This document shows, piece after piece, positions 8,901 through 19,491 of a stretch of DNA of 64,000 nucleotides (within the stretch, counting starts at the first letter, position 1; the number at the start of each line of letters is the position of its first letter). Source of the stretch: Chrysopilus asiliformis (lineage: Eukaryota > Arthropoda > Insecta > Diptera > Rhagionidae); contig OZ035960.1 of NCBI GenBank assembly GCA_964034945.1, forward strand, positions 47,099,002-47,163,001, given 5' to 3'. Both the position numbers and the translations under genes were made by a program. The notes under the pieces are model-generated. The model ran no database searches and was not told the origin of the DNA. It was given only the letters and a program-made list of their open reading frames with translations.

Positions 8901-11659
8901 AAACACAGATAAGTTAAGTTTGAATCCAATTTTTTTTAATGTTAAATTATGACACTTTTTTTTTTTTTTTATGTGTGTATGGGGTGGTGCTTTCTCGCTC
9001 CCTTGTCACCGCGACCTTAAGATCTATTGTGACTTCCCCATTTTTACGTTAGCCACCCCTCTTCTAGATTCTTAGTGAATCTTAGAATGGTTTTGACTGG
9101 AGTCCTCTTTATGTCTTCTGGTAGTACTTGTGCCTTTCCCATTAAGGACATCCTTGTTCGCGCCAAGGCTGCGCATTCGCACAGTAATTATGACACTTAC
9201 TTGTTAAAGATAATATCCACAATTACTAGATATAATAAATCGCATTCGACGAGTCCAATTTTCAACCACTTTTTCAAGCAATTGAGGCCTTATTTCCAAA
9301 ATAACACGAGTTATGTTGATTTCCAAAGCGTCAATTGTTGCTGGTTTATCCCTTTGTCAACCGTCGATACTTTTAACCCTTTCAGTACATATTTTTTTCT
9401 ATGGGAGTTAAAAATACTTTCTATACAAATTAATGATGTTTAAGCTATTAGTTTTCATTTAAAACAAACAAAAAAAAAATCAAAAATTTTAACTTTTCTT
9501 AAATTACGTCCACTGTAGTCCAGCTTTTTACTCAAAAAATCAAAATTGGGTCACAAATGCATTTAACCCTTTCAGTACACTATAGTGTACACACTTTCTA
9601 CCAAGTCAAGTTATGAGTTATGGCTTCTGAAAAGTGTGTACACTATAGTGTACGTGGTGACTGAAAGGGTTAAGTACCACCAACTTTAAATCTTTATATT
9701 TTTTTGCGTATCCAATAGTATCAACATTCTACATACTTTTATATACTTCTATATACCACAGGCGTAAATACCAGCCCTCCATAAAATTAGTTCATGTCTT
9801 TTTTTTAAATGCTTTCTGGAACCATTTTCAACGAAAAAAAGTCATGGTTATTGATTTTTTGTTGTTCACTTCCTTGTCCACAAAGGGCTATCAGCATAAA
9901 CTAGTGACTTAAAATATCCCCAGGGAAAATAATCCAATGACACGATCTCGGATGCAAATTCACTGCACAATTTCTAGAAAAAATGTTATGAAATTTGTCT
10001 CTCAATGAATTAATTGTTTCAGTCGCTCTATGACACGTAGCACCATCTTGCTGATACCAAAAGTCGATCTCTAGCAAATTTGAAAACAAATATTAATTTA
10101 TCATGGATCTTTAACGATCACCATTGACAGTAACATTTTCTCCGATTTTTTAGTTTAAAGAAGTAAGGACTAATAATGTCCCCAGCATGTAAACCACACC
10201 AATCAGCATATTTTAGGGGTGTAATGAAACCTGGTGAACCTCTTGAGGATTATTCTCACCCCATATACGGCAATTCTGTTTGTTAACGTAACCATTTAAC
10301 CAAAAATGAGCTTCATCACTGAATAAAATTTTTCGATAAAAAAAGTGGTTCATTTTGCAAACGAACGACGCGAACGATGGTCTTGTGGCTTCAGATCTTG
10401 AACCAATTGAATTTTATATGGGTGAAGACCAAGATCTTTCCATGTTGTGAAATAACAAAGGTTTTTCACTCCTATCTTTAAAAAGAGTAAAAAAAAAATT
10501 GAAAATTTAAAAAAAACTCCAAACCTTAAAAAAAAATTGAAAATTCAAAATAAATAATCATTAGAGTAAATTTAATATTCGGGTGCGTCGGTACAGCTTT
10601 GCTACAAAACTCCAACGACAAATGTGCTTTCCCGACGCACACCAATTTTAAACGCAAGTTCTCGAATTTAAGAACAAAGTGTGAAAAATTTACGTTTGCC
10701 TTTCTAAATTTGTGCACTGAACTTTCAAGACAAAACTTTTACATTAAGCTTTGTGTGAACAAACGCGCAGAAAACTTAAATATTTTTCTCAACTCGTCTA
10801 ATAACCTGTAAACAATAAAACAAAAATAGTGTTTTCGATAATTAGAATAAAAAGTTCAAATTTTAAATTTAGCGCCATTCAGTTTTTGAATTCAGCGCCA
10901 CCCTGCTCGACAAATATTTTCGGTATATCTTTCGATTGAACTGTGTAATCAAAGGAAATACGACACATTTTTCTGTGCTCGACTTTTCGTGCAGTTTTCT
11001 TGTCTATCTCTCACAATTATACAATTTTGAGACCGTAGGTTTATAAACCAATAGTTTTCAACGACCGCCGTCAACAGCTCTTGGTGAAACCGTATCTTTA
11101 AGTTACATTTATTTGTCGGTTCAAAAAAATAACGTATTAACTAATTTTTATAACCCTATTATTCCCAATTCAGAACACTAAAAAACATTTGTATAATTAA
11201 TCAAAAATATCAAAAATTTGTTTCGCGTTTTTTAACCAAAAAATTGATTTTAATCATTAAATCTGATTTTTTGTATCTTTAGACGGAAATGAATTTGGAT
11301 ACCGGTGAACCTCTTGACGAATTACACGCCGAGGCCTTAAAATGGATGCAATCACTTGATTTAAATTACACAACTTTAAAAGAAATTTTAGATGCCGGCC
11401 CATGTGTCAAAGTTATGGAGTCGATTCAAGAAGGAATCGATCGAGCAAATAAATTTGCAATTTCCAATGCCCAGAAAGTGCAAAAGTTTGCTATTTTGCC
11501 CCATGATTTCTCCATTCCAACTGGTGAATTAGGTAATGTGAATAACTTACTACGAATTACTTACTTTTTGACTGTTTTACAGGACCAACGTTGAAGGTCA
11601 AACGAAGTGTTGTGATAAAAATGTATGAAGAAGTTATCGACGAGTTCTACAATGTTTGA
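5615..11659 (+). CDS. bgm: Bubblegum-type very-long-chain acyl-CoA synthetase, copy A (exons 2-8; first coding exon not in window)
   Basis: This gene encodes an ATP-dependent fatty acyl-CoA ligase of the ACSBG/bubblegum family (fatty acid + ATP + CoA gives acyl-CoA + AMP + PPi). Seven exons join in frame with GT-AG introns: 5615-5960, 6370-6471, 6540-6940, 6997-7294, 7356-7646, 11283-11532 and 11583-11659 (TGA). Visible motifs are [12 protein letters not shown], the P-loop [48 protein letters not shown], and the tail [18 protein letters not shown] with the late conserved lysine. The phase-2 start of exon 2 (AG|A) requires an upstream exon of about 75-80 codons; I found none between 1 and 5600, so it probably lies outside the window. 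The 3.6-kb intron 6 is filled with mobile elements. No stop or frameshift is seen, so the gene looks functional. The family assignment is firm; its orthology to fly bubblegum or heimdall is inference. Confidence 0.9.
6072..6304. mobile_element. MITE with CAGTAATCCCTCCAACT ends, copy 2, in intron 2 of copy A
   Basis: It begins CAGTAATCCCTCCAACTGCG at 6072 after TA and ends CGCAGTTGGAGGGATTACTG at 6304. It is nearly the same as 312-555, but both termini are preserved here. It occupies most of intron 2 without touching the splice sites. Confidence 0.88.
6370..6471 (+). CDS. bgm: copy A exon 3
   Basis: A 102-bp exon (34 whole codons) reads [16 protein letters not shown] and ends [10 protein letters not shown], the strand leading into the P-loop. 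The donor is gttaga, weaker than gtaata in copy C. The exon is too short to stand out as an open frame; it was found by alignment to copy C. Confidence 0.85.
6540..6940 (+). CDS. bgm: copy A exon 4 (P-loop exon)
   Basis: A 401-bp exon opens with the ATP/AMP-binding loop [16 protein letters not shown], then [36 protein letters not shown] and [13 protein letters not shown]. It ends in phase 2 (GG|A) before gttcaa; the next exon supplies the A. The usual second Thr of the loop is Ile here. Confidence 0.9.
6997..7294 (+). CDS. bgm: copy A exon 5
   Basis: A 298-bp exon after the acceptor tttaag reads [34 protein letters not shown], the adenine-binding YGLSE and [13 protein letters not shown], and ends GHGE before gtactg. 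Confidence 0.9.
7356..7646 (+). CDS. bgm: copy A exon 6 (hinge and catalytic motifs)
   Basis: A 291-bp exon (97 codons) reads [33 protein letters not shown] and [20 protein letters not shown]. It holds the conserved Asp of the SGD motif and the hinge GRxKE. Here TAGAEN replaces the usual TAGGEN, and AP replaces PP. The donor follows ATTAGG at 7647. Confidence 0.9.
8431..8820. repeat. perfect 195-bp tandem duplication in intron 6 of copy A
   Basis: The unit beginning TAACGGGTAATACATATC occurs at 8431 and again at 8626 with no mismatch that I can see. The identity implies a very recent duplication, or an assembly artefact. Confidence 0.92.
9373..9673. mobile_element. piggyBac-like MITE (TTAA, CCCTTTCAGT ends), copy 1
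   Basis: TTAACCCTTTCAGTACAT starts at 9373. An inner palindromic unit runs from TTAA at 9563 to TTAA at 9670, with ACTATAGTGTACAC inverted at its ends and CTGAAAGGGTTAA at the right. The TTAA flanks and CCC start are the piggyBac signature. The left inner end lacks CACCACG, which is present in the copy at 60075. Confidence 0.82.
9897..10420 (-). pseudogene. mariner-type (DD41D group) transposase relic in intron 6 of copy A
   Basis: Minus-strand pieces read [20 protein letters not shown] and [12 protein letters not shown] (about 10330-10200), then [20 protein letters not shown] (about 10060-9980), with breaks between them. These match the first two catalytic motifs of the element at 1246-2166, but the sequence is much more diverged. 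No terminal repeats were found. Confidence 0.8.
10450..11282. other. rest of intron 6 of copy A
   Basis: No coding signal is seen. CCGACGCACACC and its near inverse GGGTGCGTCGG lie about 70 bases apart (10580-10640), a possible small foldback. Positions 11204-11262 are shared with 16195-16242. Confidence 0.4.
11283..11532 (+). CDS. bgm: copy A exon 7
   Basis: A 250-bp exon reads [53 protein letters not shown] and [12 protein letters not shown]. It ends with one base of a split Gly codon. The match to copies C and D in length, phase and sequence is clear. Confidence 0.9.
11583..11659 (+). CDS. bgm: copy A exon 8 (C-terminus)
   Basis: The last exon reads [20 protein letters not shown] and ends EFYNV then TGA. 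It holds the late conserved lysine in the PTxKxKR tail that closes on the active site in adenylate-forming enzymes. Confidence 0.88.
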
Positions 11660-12067
11660 TTGTTTCTTGCAAGCGTGGGCATTTCTTGTTATGGGGTTGA
11701 TTTTGTTGCTAAATAAATTTCTTTACATAAAGCAGATGTCTTTTAACCTTTTTTGGAGATTTTTTTTATACACCTATAATTTTGATTCGAGCCCCCCTAG
11801 TTTTGGTTCAAAGTGCACAGGCATAAAAAAAAATAAAAAAAAATAAAAAAAAAAAAAATTAAAAAAAAAATTTGAAAACAAATAAAAAATAAATAAAAAC
11901 TTCTATTTGAAAAATTGTACTAAAAGGGGACAAAATTATTTTTTGGGCGCTGCGTATCAAAAATAAAAGCGAGATAAATATTTAATTTGTTTTATTATTT
12001 ATGCTTTTATCTCGCTTTTATTTCTGATACACAGCGAAAATTAATTTTTTAGTACACTTTTTTTAAA
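11660..12067. other. 3' flank of copy A; A-rich tract and a short inverted repeat
   Basis: A run of AAAAAAT-type low complexity lies at 11820-11900. CTGCGTATCAAAAATAAAAG at 11951 is inverted at 12007-12036 as CTTTTATTTCTGATACACAG, forming an AT-rich foldback of about 85 bp. Confidence 0.5.
11712..11717 (+). promoter_or_regulatory. poly(A) signal AATAAA of copy A
   Basis: A canonical AATAAA lies 53 bases after the TGA of copy A. It is the first such hexamer downstream. Confidence 0.6.
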
Positions 12068-12545
12068 AAAAGAATCGGATTCAGCGACCCCGAAAACCCC
12101 AAGATTAGATTTTTTTGCGGAAAATTTGAAGAAAAGGATCCTTACAGGACCTTTTATTATCCTCACAGGTTTCTTAATGCTAGAATCGGATTCAGCGATT
12201 CCCAGAACCCCGAGATGAGATTTTTATTCCGGAAAATTTGACGAAAAGGTGACTCACGTGATCCTAACAGGACCTTCAGTTTTCCTTACAGACTTTTTCA
12301 CGTCTGAATCGGATTCAGCGACCCCAAGATGAGATGTTTTTTTAGGAATATTTGAGGAAATAGATAATCACGATATTCTTAAAGGACCTGATATTGCGCT
12401 TACAAGGACGAAGTAGTGAAAATATTGTATTGTCATCGGAGCTACGTATGTGTGCAACATTTCAAGCCAATCGGATTATTGGAAGTGGGTCAAAATTAGA
12501 TTACAAGATTTGACTTTGACAAACAGACAAACACGAAAGCAAGCT
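12068..12545. repeat. repeat family R (internal about 125-bp units), old copy
   Basis: Three diverged units each contain AATCGGATTCAGCGACCCC, GAAAATTTGA and CTTACAGGACCTT. The segment ends with CAAACAGACAAACACG, like the ends of the copies at 20410 and 36880. Confidence 0.75.
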
Positions 12546-12831
12546 AGATAAAAGAATTTATAAAATTTCATTTGGGCTACAGTATCTCTTATTGATTTCA
12601 AATTTCTTAATATCCATCATATTTCAATACGTATTGACAGCCATTGTTTTTCAAAATTAAATTATATATAAACAAATATGTGAATCAAATTTATTTTAAA
12701 CAAAAATAAAAAAATCGCAGTGCCCAAAATTACCAAAAAGTCCAATCTCCGTATTAAAAAGCATTACATGTGTCTGGGGAGATCAAAAGGTCAAAGAAAG
12801 AAAGAGATAATTTCTGTGGCAACAAGTCATA

Positions 12832-13033
12832 AGACTATGTTTACACACAGATTGGGCATGAACATGGGACTGAACGAGACTGTCAAAATACAGGCAAGAT
12901 GAGGAAGTGGAGACTGTCAAAATACAGGCAAGATGAGGAAGTGGGGATGTCCCCCACTTCCTCATCTTGCCTATATTTTGACAACTTCGTTCAGTCCCAT
13001 GTTCATGCCCAATCTGTGTGTAAGCATAGTCTA
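12832..13033. repeat. 200-bp palindrome (foldback) with an internal 34-bp duplication
   Basis: AGACTATGTTTACACACAG at 12832 is inverted near 13010-13030. The arms share GGGCATGAACATGGGACTGA and GGCAAGATGAGGAAGTGG. In the left arm the segment from GACTGTCAAAATACAGGC to GAAGTGG is repeated twice. No coding sequence is seen. Confidence 0.85.
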
Positions 13034-13041
13034 AGAGCCTA

Positions 13042-13723
13042 AGCGATATGTCCCACTGGCCATCAGCTTCTGCAGCTTACTGATCCCGATATCAGTTGCA
13101 CATGTAATCCAATGGCGCATGGCACACTGCAAAAAATGTGCAGCTGCATGTCTGCGACACAAAGCTGACTTTTTTGAACTGACCTAGATGTAGCTGATAT
13201 CAGGCACATGTCGGGTAGTTTCTAATGTCATTTTTGTTAGATTAAATAAAATAAAGGGATAATTTTCAATATTTTTTTCGTCTGGCGGTAATAATTGTCA
13301 TCAGTGGCACAGTATATTAAGGTAGCATGGCCTCTCTCTAGGTTATAGGCTCTCTACTTCATATAATGTTGACTTTACAATAATTACTAGTTGGGGACAT
13401 CATAAAATTTTGACAAGTCTGTTTAACTAATAAACTTTTGAACAAGAGAAAATAAATACGATGTCCATCGAATAGGAAAAATTAAACACAGGAATCGTAC
13501 AAGCTGTAGGAAAAGGTAGATGCTTGTACGATTGCACAGATTCAGTTTTTTTAGCAGAGAAATAAGGAGAAGTTCTTCCTCCGAGTCCGATTTTGACGTT
13601 TGAGGTCAGCTGATCCCAGTTCAGTGTGTCATGTCAACTGTTCGAATCAGTTCATGCAGCTGCGCGACCTGATGTCGGGATCAGTCAGCTGCAGGAGCTG
13701 ATGCGCCAGTGGGACATCTCCCT
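13042..13723. mobile_element. MITE family P (AGCGATATGTCCCACTGG ends), copy 1
   Basis: The left end AGCGATATGTCCCACTGGCC is inverted at the right as GCGCCAGTGGGACATCTCCC. The match runs on through CAGCTGCAGCTTACTGATCCCGA-type sequence for about 55 bp. The interior is non-coding. Confidence 0.88.
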
Positions 13724-14126
13724 AAGTCGATTTTCAGATCAAGATAAAAAGATCTGTATTTACTTTAATAAATAGAGCAATTTGGCTTAGCCTAAAAACA
13801 GACTTATGCCCTTATGACTTGTTCCCACAGATTTATTCTGGTTCTGTTCAAAAAACAAAATATTTTTGCCCCTGTGAAAGAAACTGCGAGACAAATCTGC
13901 AAGTTTGACTTTGAATTCCATATTTGTTTATTTCTTGCTCGACCGCGTTTTTATGCTATTTATGTTTACTCGGGTGATCGGTCAAAATAGTTTTGCTGAT
14001 GTTAATAAAAAACCATTGTTGTCGTGTACGACCGACGTTTCGAACCTTCATTAGGTGACTTTCTCGTTTCATTTAAAGTGTACATATTATCTGTAGATTT
14101 GTTACAATATTTTTCTAGAAGTTTTT
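13724..14126. other. spacer between the two family P copies
   Basis: No gene is seen. It is AT-rich with CTTATGACTTGTTCCCACAG, which also occurs inside copy 2, suggesting shared ancestry or a short gene-conversion tract. Confidence 0.35.
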
Positions 14127-15719
14127 AGCGATATGTCCCACTGGCCATCAGCTGCTGCAGCTTACTGATCCCGATATCAGTTGCACATGTAGCGATATGT
14201 CCCACTGGCCATCAGCTGCTGCAGCTTACTGATCCCGATATCAGTTGCACATGTAATCCAATGGCGCATGGCACACTGCAAAAAATGTGCAGCTGCATGT
14301 CTGCGACACAAAGCTGACTTTTTTGAACTGACCTAAATGTAGCTGATATCAGGCACATGTCGGGTAGTTTCTAATGTCATTTTTGTTAGATTAAATAAAA
14401 TAAAGGGATAACTTTCAATATTTTTTTCGTCTGGCGGTAATAATTGTCATCAGTGGCACAGTCTATAAAGGTAGCATGGCCACTCTCTAGGTTATAGGCT
14501 CTCTACTTCAGATAATGTTGACTTTACAATAATTACTAGTTGGGGACTTATGACTTGTTGCCACAGAAATTAATTTTGACAAGTCTGTTTAACTAATAAA
14601 CTTTTGAACAAGGGGAAATAAATGCGATGTCCATCGAATAGGAAAAATTAAACACAGGAATCGTACAAGCTGTAGGAAAAGGTAGATGTTTGTACGATTG
14701 CACAGATTCAGTTTTTTTAGCAGAGAAATAAGAAGTTCTTCCTCCGAGTCCGACATTTTGACGTTTGAGGTCAGCTGATCCCAGTTCAGTGTGTCATGTC
14801 AACTGTTCGAATCAGTTCATGCAGTTGCGTGACCTGATGTCGGGATCAGTCAGCTGCAGGTAGGGAATGCAATACCGGTATCCCGGTATCCCGAAAACCG
14901 GGATACCGGTCATTTTTGTCCGGTATTAAATCCCGGTTTTCGAAGATTCAATACCGGTATTTCGGTATTGAATTAAACACCCGTATTCATTTTTGTCCGG
15001 TATTAAATCCCTCATTAAAGTCTTTCTCACCCAGGCGACGACGCATACTCATTCATGTGATGGACGAAAAATCGGTATTGTCGCTTTAAAAAAATACTTT
15101 CGTTTAGATTGATTTGTATATTTCATACTTACATTGCGCCAGGAGAGCGTAAAAGATTGTAGCGAGCCAAAGGGTTTTCTTCTAATTTGGAAGACATTTC
15201 CATTTCACACCAGAGACAAATCGTTTTAGAAGTTTATTCTGTATCGCAATTGCAAAGCATTCATTTTTCTATTACCTATTAATATCATCGCATAGAACTG
15301 TAAAGCAATGCACGCGTGTCCAGTCACCTAGCTCCAAGTGAGATAGACAATACCAAATTCAAAGTTGGGTGAGCGCTCAGGTGACGGCGTCGCTTTGGTG
15401 AGAAAGACAATACGGGTGAAAATATTTTTCCTACCGTTCTTATTTATTTGTGTAAAGTGTAAGTTCGGTGGTGGAGATAAAACCAGACGACCATTAACTG
15501 AAATCAAAACTGCACACCAAATAAAAAATAAAAGTACAGCAAATTTGAACTGAATAATTTAACAAGGAAGTTTTAACACAAATAATTTCGTTGAAAACCG
15601 GTTTTAATACCGGGATCCCGGTATTATAATTTTACAATACCGAAATACCGGTATAGAGTTTTCCTCCGGTATTGCATTCCCTAGCTGCAGGAGCTGATGC
15701 GCCAGTGGGACATCTCCCT
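14127..15719. mobile_element. MITE family P, copy 2, with duplicated left end and a nested hAT
   Basis: The left 64 bp (from AGCGATATGTCCC) occurs twice in tandem at 14127 and 14191. The body then matches copy 1 closely. It is interrupted at GCTGCAGG by an 823-bp hAT element and ends GCCAGTGGGACATCTCCCTT at 15719. Confidence 0.88.
14861..15683. mobile_element. hAT-type non-autonomous element nested in family P copy 2
   Basis: It starts TAGGGAATGCAATACCGG and ends CCGGTATTGCATTCCCTA. The 8-bp target duplication is GCTGCAGG (14853-14860 and 15684-15691). Palindromic CCGGTATCCCGGTA motifs fill both ends. No transposase is present. Confidence 0.93.
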
Positions 15720-17227
15720 TAATGTTAAATCGTTTTTTGTTTTCTTTTCTTTTTTAATAATTTTTTATAAAACTGCTTGAGAAAATCACCGAATATAAGG
15801 ACGAACTAAAACATTTTAGAGACACATTCAGTGTCTCTAAAATGTTAGAATTTCGAAATTGGAAAAGCTCCAAAAAGTCGATTATGTGTCTTGGACCACT
15901 TTTGCTCTCAACACCTCATATTTTTGATGTTTTACATAAATAAAAAGCTTAGATTAAAGTGTCATCAGTATTATGATTGAATTAAAATGAATTTAGCGAA
16001 CTAAAACTATAGTAGAATTATTCAAACCATGGATTTTTTTTAAAAAACATAGTTTTCAAATAAAATTTAAAACTTGAGATTTTTTCTCCTACCTCTTAAA
16101 AAAAACTTTAATGATTGATAAGATGAATTCAGAATCACTTTAGTAAAGTTCATTTCAGTTGATTGTTGTCCATTAATTACACGCGATTCAAATTCGAAAA
16201 ATATCAAAAATTTGTTCGCGTTTTTTGAACCAAAAAATTGAGGCCGAGTAAAGTTCATTTCAATTGATCGTTGTCCATTAATGATACGTGATCCAAATTC
16301 AATTCAATTTCAATTGTTAGGCAAGTTGCCTTTTTGTACAAGAAATATACAAGAGTCTTCATACATTCTTACATATACAGATTAATTTTTCTTACGATAT
16401 AATTAGCGATAATATAAAAAAAATAAATTAACAATAAAAGAATTTCGATTTCACATTTAGAAATAATCTATCTATCTAGACTAAAAATAAATACGAATTT
16501 TAAAACAGGTTGTTTCCAATAACTATTGAGGTAAGTTGAACCAGGAATTCTAAAAAAACGAGACCATTTAAATGTTGTATTTCTTCTTGCTTATTTTATA
16601 TTAATTTAGTGGATATTTAAATATAATTGTGTCGTGCGTTATGCTGTACAAATACTGAGAGGTAAAATTAAATTTACTATAAAATCGTTAAATCGCAAAA
16701 AAAAAACGTTTTTTTTAATGTTTCAATTAATTGATTAAGAGACGCATATGTTGTTTAAACTAATAAGTAATAACCAATAAACCATAAGTTTCAAAAAAGT
16801 TATTGCAGTGTACAATTTAATGTTTTTATAAAAACTAAAACAACAATGACGGAAGATTATATTACTTACCAGTGCGAATTCGTCTGGGTAGCGGCAAGAG
16901 AAAAAATTCAAATGTTTATGTGTTTAACAGTAGACTGTTCTGCTAGAAAAATAATTTCTCAGAAAGTTTTTTTTCCTCCAATTTTTGTTAATTTAATTGA
17001 TTTGGGACAATCAAAATAAGCAGGAACTACAATAAACTTCTATTTCTGGTGTACCAGCAAAACTGTCTGCTAAAAAGACAGGGTGGACCAATTTGGTTAA
17101 CCGGTTTTACTGGTAACACAGTGTTGGTATACCATTTTTGTAGGTAGCGCTGGTATACCAGATTTTGACAGACAACGAAATTAAAATGGCGGAAACTAAA
17201 CTTTCGAGAAATGATATGTTGCACGTT
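15720..17227. other. no gene; short repeats
   Basis: A direct duplication GTAAAGTTCATTTCA plus TTGTCCATTAAT occurs at about 16145 and 16250, separated by AAAATATCAAAAATTTGTTC, which is also found at 11204. TACCAGCAAAAC and CTGGTATACCAG palindromes lie at 17050-17160. Otherwise I see nothing. Confidence 0.4.
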
Positions 17228-17385
17228 GGGGGCTGTCCATAAAATACATCGCACTGTTAGAGGAGGGGGCGGGAGTCTGCGGTAAGGTGATGACGGCACC
17301 AAACTCTATCCAAAAAGCGGGACGAAGGGGGATGAGGGATTCGAAAGGTTGAAAATTGGTGTGACGTTTCATGCTCACTTACCTT
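17228..17385. mobile_element. one end of a DNA element (GGGGGCTGTCCATAAAATAC)
   Basis: GGGGGCTGTCCATAAAATAC followed by a GAGGAGGGGGCGGGAG run and GTGTGACGTTTCATGCTC resembles the 'GTCCATAAATTACGTCAC' type of terminal sequence common in insect DNA elements. The other end was not found. Confidence 0.35.
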
Positions 17386-18339
17386 TCTCCTACTGAACTG
17401 TCTTACAATAATTTGCCCACCAAATATGTTTGACAGACTGCGAGTAAAAAAGCTTCCCAGCTGATATAATGAAAAATAAAATCCTGTAGAGAAAAATTAT
17501 TTGTCCATGGCTTTCCCAAAAAATCAGGAAAAGTAATAGACCTACGGTCACACATTTTTATAGCTTCACAAAATTAAACTATGGACGTTTTTTAGCGTAT
17601 TCGAGTGGCCTGCTGGTTTTGTCACCAATTTGCCGTTGGATGGAAGTAGATTGGGCCAAAAATAGTAGTAGATTGATACTAATAGCAGATTTTGAAGAAA
17701 AAAACCTTTTCTCCCTATGGCGATATACCAATTTGTATAACTAAAGCTAAATAGCTTTATCATTTATAATACCAACATCGTTAGAAGCTTTTTAGAAGCT
17801 TCGTTAGAAGCTTTTTACATTTAACATGTATAACACAATTTTTTGGTTGATTCATGTATTTAACAAAAAATAGTAGCAGATTTAATTTAGTGCGTAGTGA
17901 ATTTTCCAAGACCAAAATAGTAGTAGATGCTGCTACAATTGTACACTGAGCGAAAAAGTAATAGGAAACGCATATGAATTCGTATGTTTCCACTATCAAA
18001 CGGCGCCATTGCGCTAAATTGTAAGATTTACATTGAGCAATGTGAACAATGGCCGCATTGTAAATTCAACATATGAATTGATACCTATGGTGTGCATTTT
18101 AAGCAGCAAATATGCGGCGTTTTCTTTCTCCCTCGAATGCTTACTTGCATGTTGATTGAACAGAGATGAACAAATAAAAATGTAAACAGAAAACGAACGA
18201 GAAAAATCTAATGGCGACAAATTAATGGAAACTTTTTGGGGAGTATTATTTTATAATGGACTTTTCCTCCGATTGCATGTCGTTGTTTTAGTTGCAATTA
18301 AACATTTTCGGCAATATTGGATCTGAAATTTAAGCAAAT
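17386..18339. other. no gene; low-copy or decayed sequence
   Basis: ATAGTAGTAGAT and ATAGTAGCAGAT recur at 17650-17930 without structure. AGAAGCTTTTTAGAAGCTTCGTTAGAAGC at about 17785-17812 is a short tandem. I see no coding signal. Confidence 0.35.
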
Positions 18340-18535
18340 TTTAATGGGCCATCCAATTATTTAGTTTTTAACGAAAAATTTCTTTAATTTTATTTTACCG
18401 GTCAAAATTTTTTCTTTTGCAATGAAATTTTGATGCCAATAAAATTGTGCTTTTTCAAAAATGTCTCCTATCCATATTTTATACAATTTCCTTCAGTCAT
18501 TAGCCTGAAATAAGAAATTTAATTCTCGAAGCAAC
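18340..18535. repeat. repeat shared in inverted orientation with 46285-46478
   Basis: TTTTAATGGGCCATCCAATT, AAATTTTGATGCCAATAAAA, ATGTCTCCTATCCAT and AATTAAATTTCTTATTTCAG-like pieces follow in the same order as on the minus strand of 46285-46478. No coding capacity is seen. Confidence 0.75.
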
Positions 18536-18540
18536 AAGTT

Positions 18541-18745
18541 CATGAACGGGTAAAATCGGCCGATTCTTTCTCCCCCCCCCCCCATATAAATGAAACGGTT
18601 TTTTAGATTTCTCGAAAATGGTAAGTCGTATTGAAAAATTGGTAAAGGCAAAAAGTGTCTGTGTTTTAGAATATGATTTTACATAAATCTATCATACATC
18701 AAAATCTAACTGATATGGATGTTTTATCTTGTTTTTAGAATTACA
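18541..18745 (+). repeat. GTCC family, subfamily G fragment
   Basis: CGATTCTTTCTCCCCC, ATGAAACGGTTTTTTAGATT, CTCGAAAATGGTAAGTCG and CATACATCAAAATC are the second half of subfamily G as seen in the introns at 37750-38030. Confidence 0.65.
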
Positions 18746-18769
18746 GTGGTGGCTCGGCGACCTCAAAAT

Positions 18770-18915
18770 CCTTACAAGAGCTTTAATTTCGAATTTTGAA
18801 ATTCTAACGTGATCAGCAACCTCATAAATTCGCGGATGCTAATTTCCTCAAGGAATGGAAAAAATGATATTCGCGTTGGCCTTACTGGACCTTAACAAAT
18901 TTTCCCGAAGATGGG
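18770..18915. repeat. repeat family R fragment
   Basis: CCTTACAAGAGCTTTAATTTCGAATTTTGAAATTC and GATCAGCAACCTC correspond to about one unit of the array at 20500-20780. Confidence 0.55.
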
Positions 18916-19491
18916 ACCTAGCGCAATCGTATTTTTGTCCCCGAAAAAATATAGTTTTTTCATGAAAATTTATAAAGCCATTTTCGAGAAAAAATATACA
19001 TACAAGAATACAATATTATTGCTCGTATTGTTAAAATTACGATGATAGGATAAAAAAATCCCAGTTTTAGCAAAATTGGGCATTTTTTTCTCATTTTCTG
19101 TTTGTATTTCTAATTTGTGTCCCAAAAGCTACAATATTTTTAAAAAAACATGCAGAAACGATTAACTTTAAATAATAAAATCGGTTGATTGCTCAGTGCA
19201 ACATTATCTTCGTATTTCATTAACACAAATTTTAATTTTAAATTTTAACACATAAAAATAACAATTAAAATATAATCTCGTAAGAGTCATTGACCTACAA
19301 TTTTTCCTATCAACATTTAATTTATTTTTCGCTTTTCTTAAAGGTTTTTTTGTTTTTGCAAATCACTTTGACTGATTAATTCCGGTCATGAATTTTTATC
19401 TTGCTCAACTATAGATGAATTATCACAAAGTGTGTTGAAATTTTCAGAGTTTCGTAAAATTCCTCTTTTTTCGCAGATAACCGGGGTGAAA

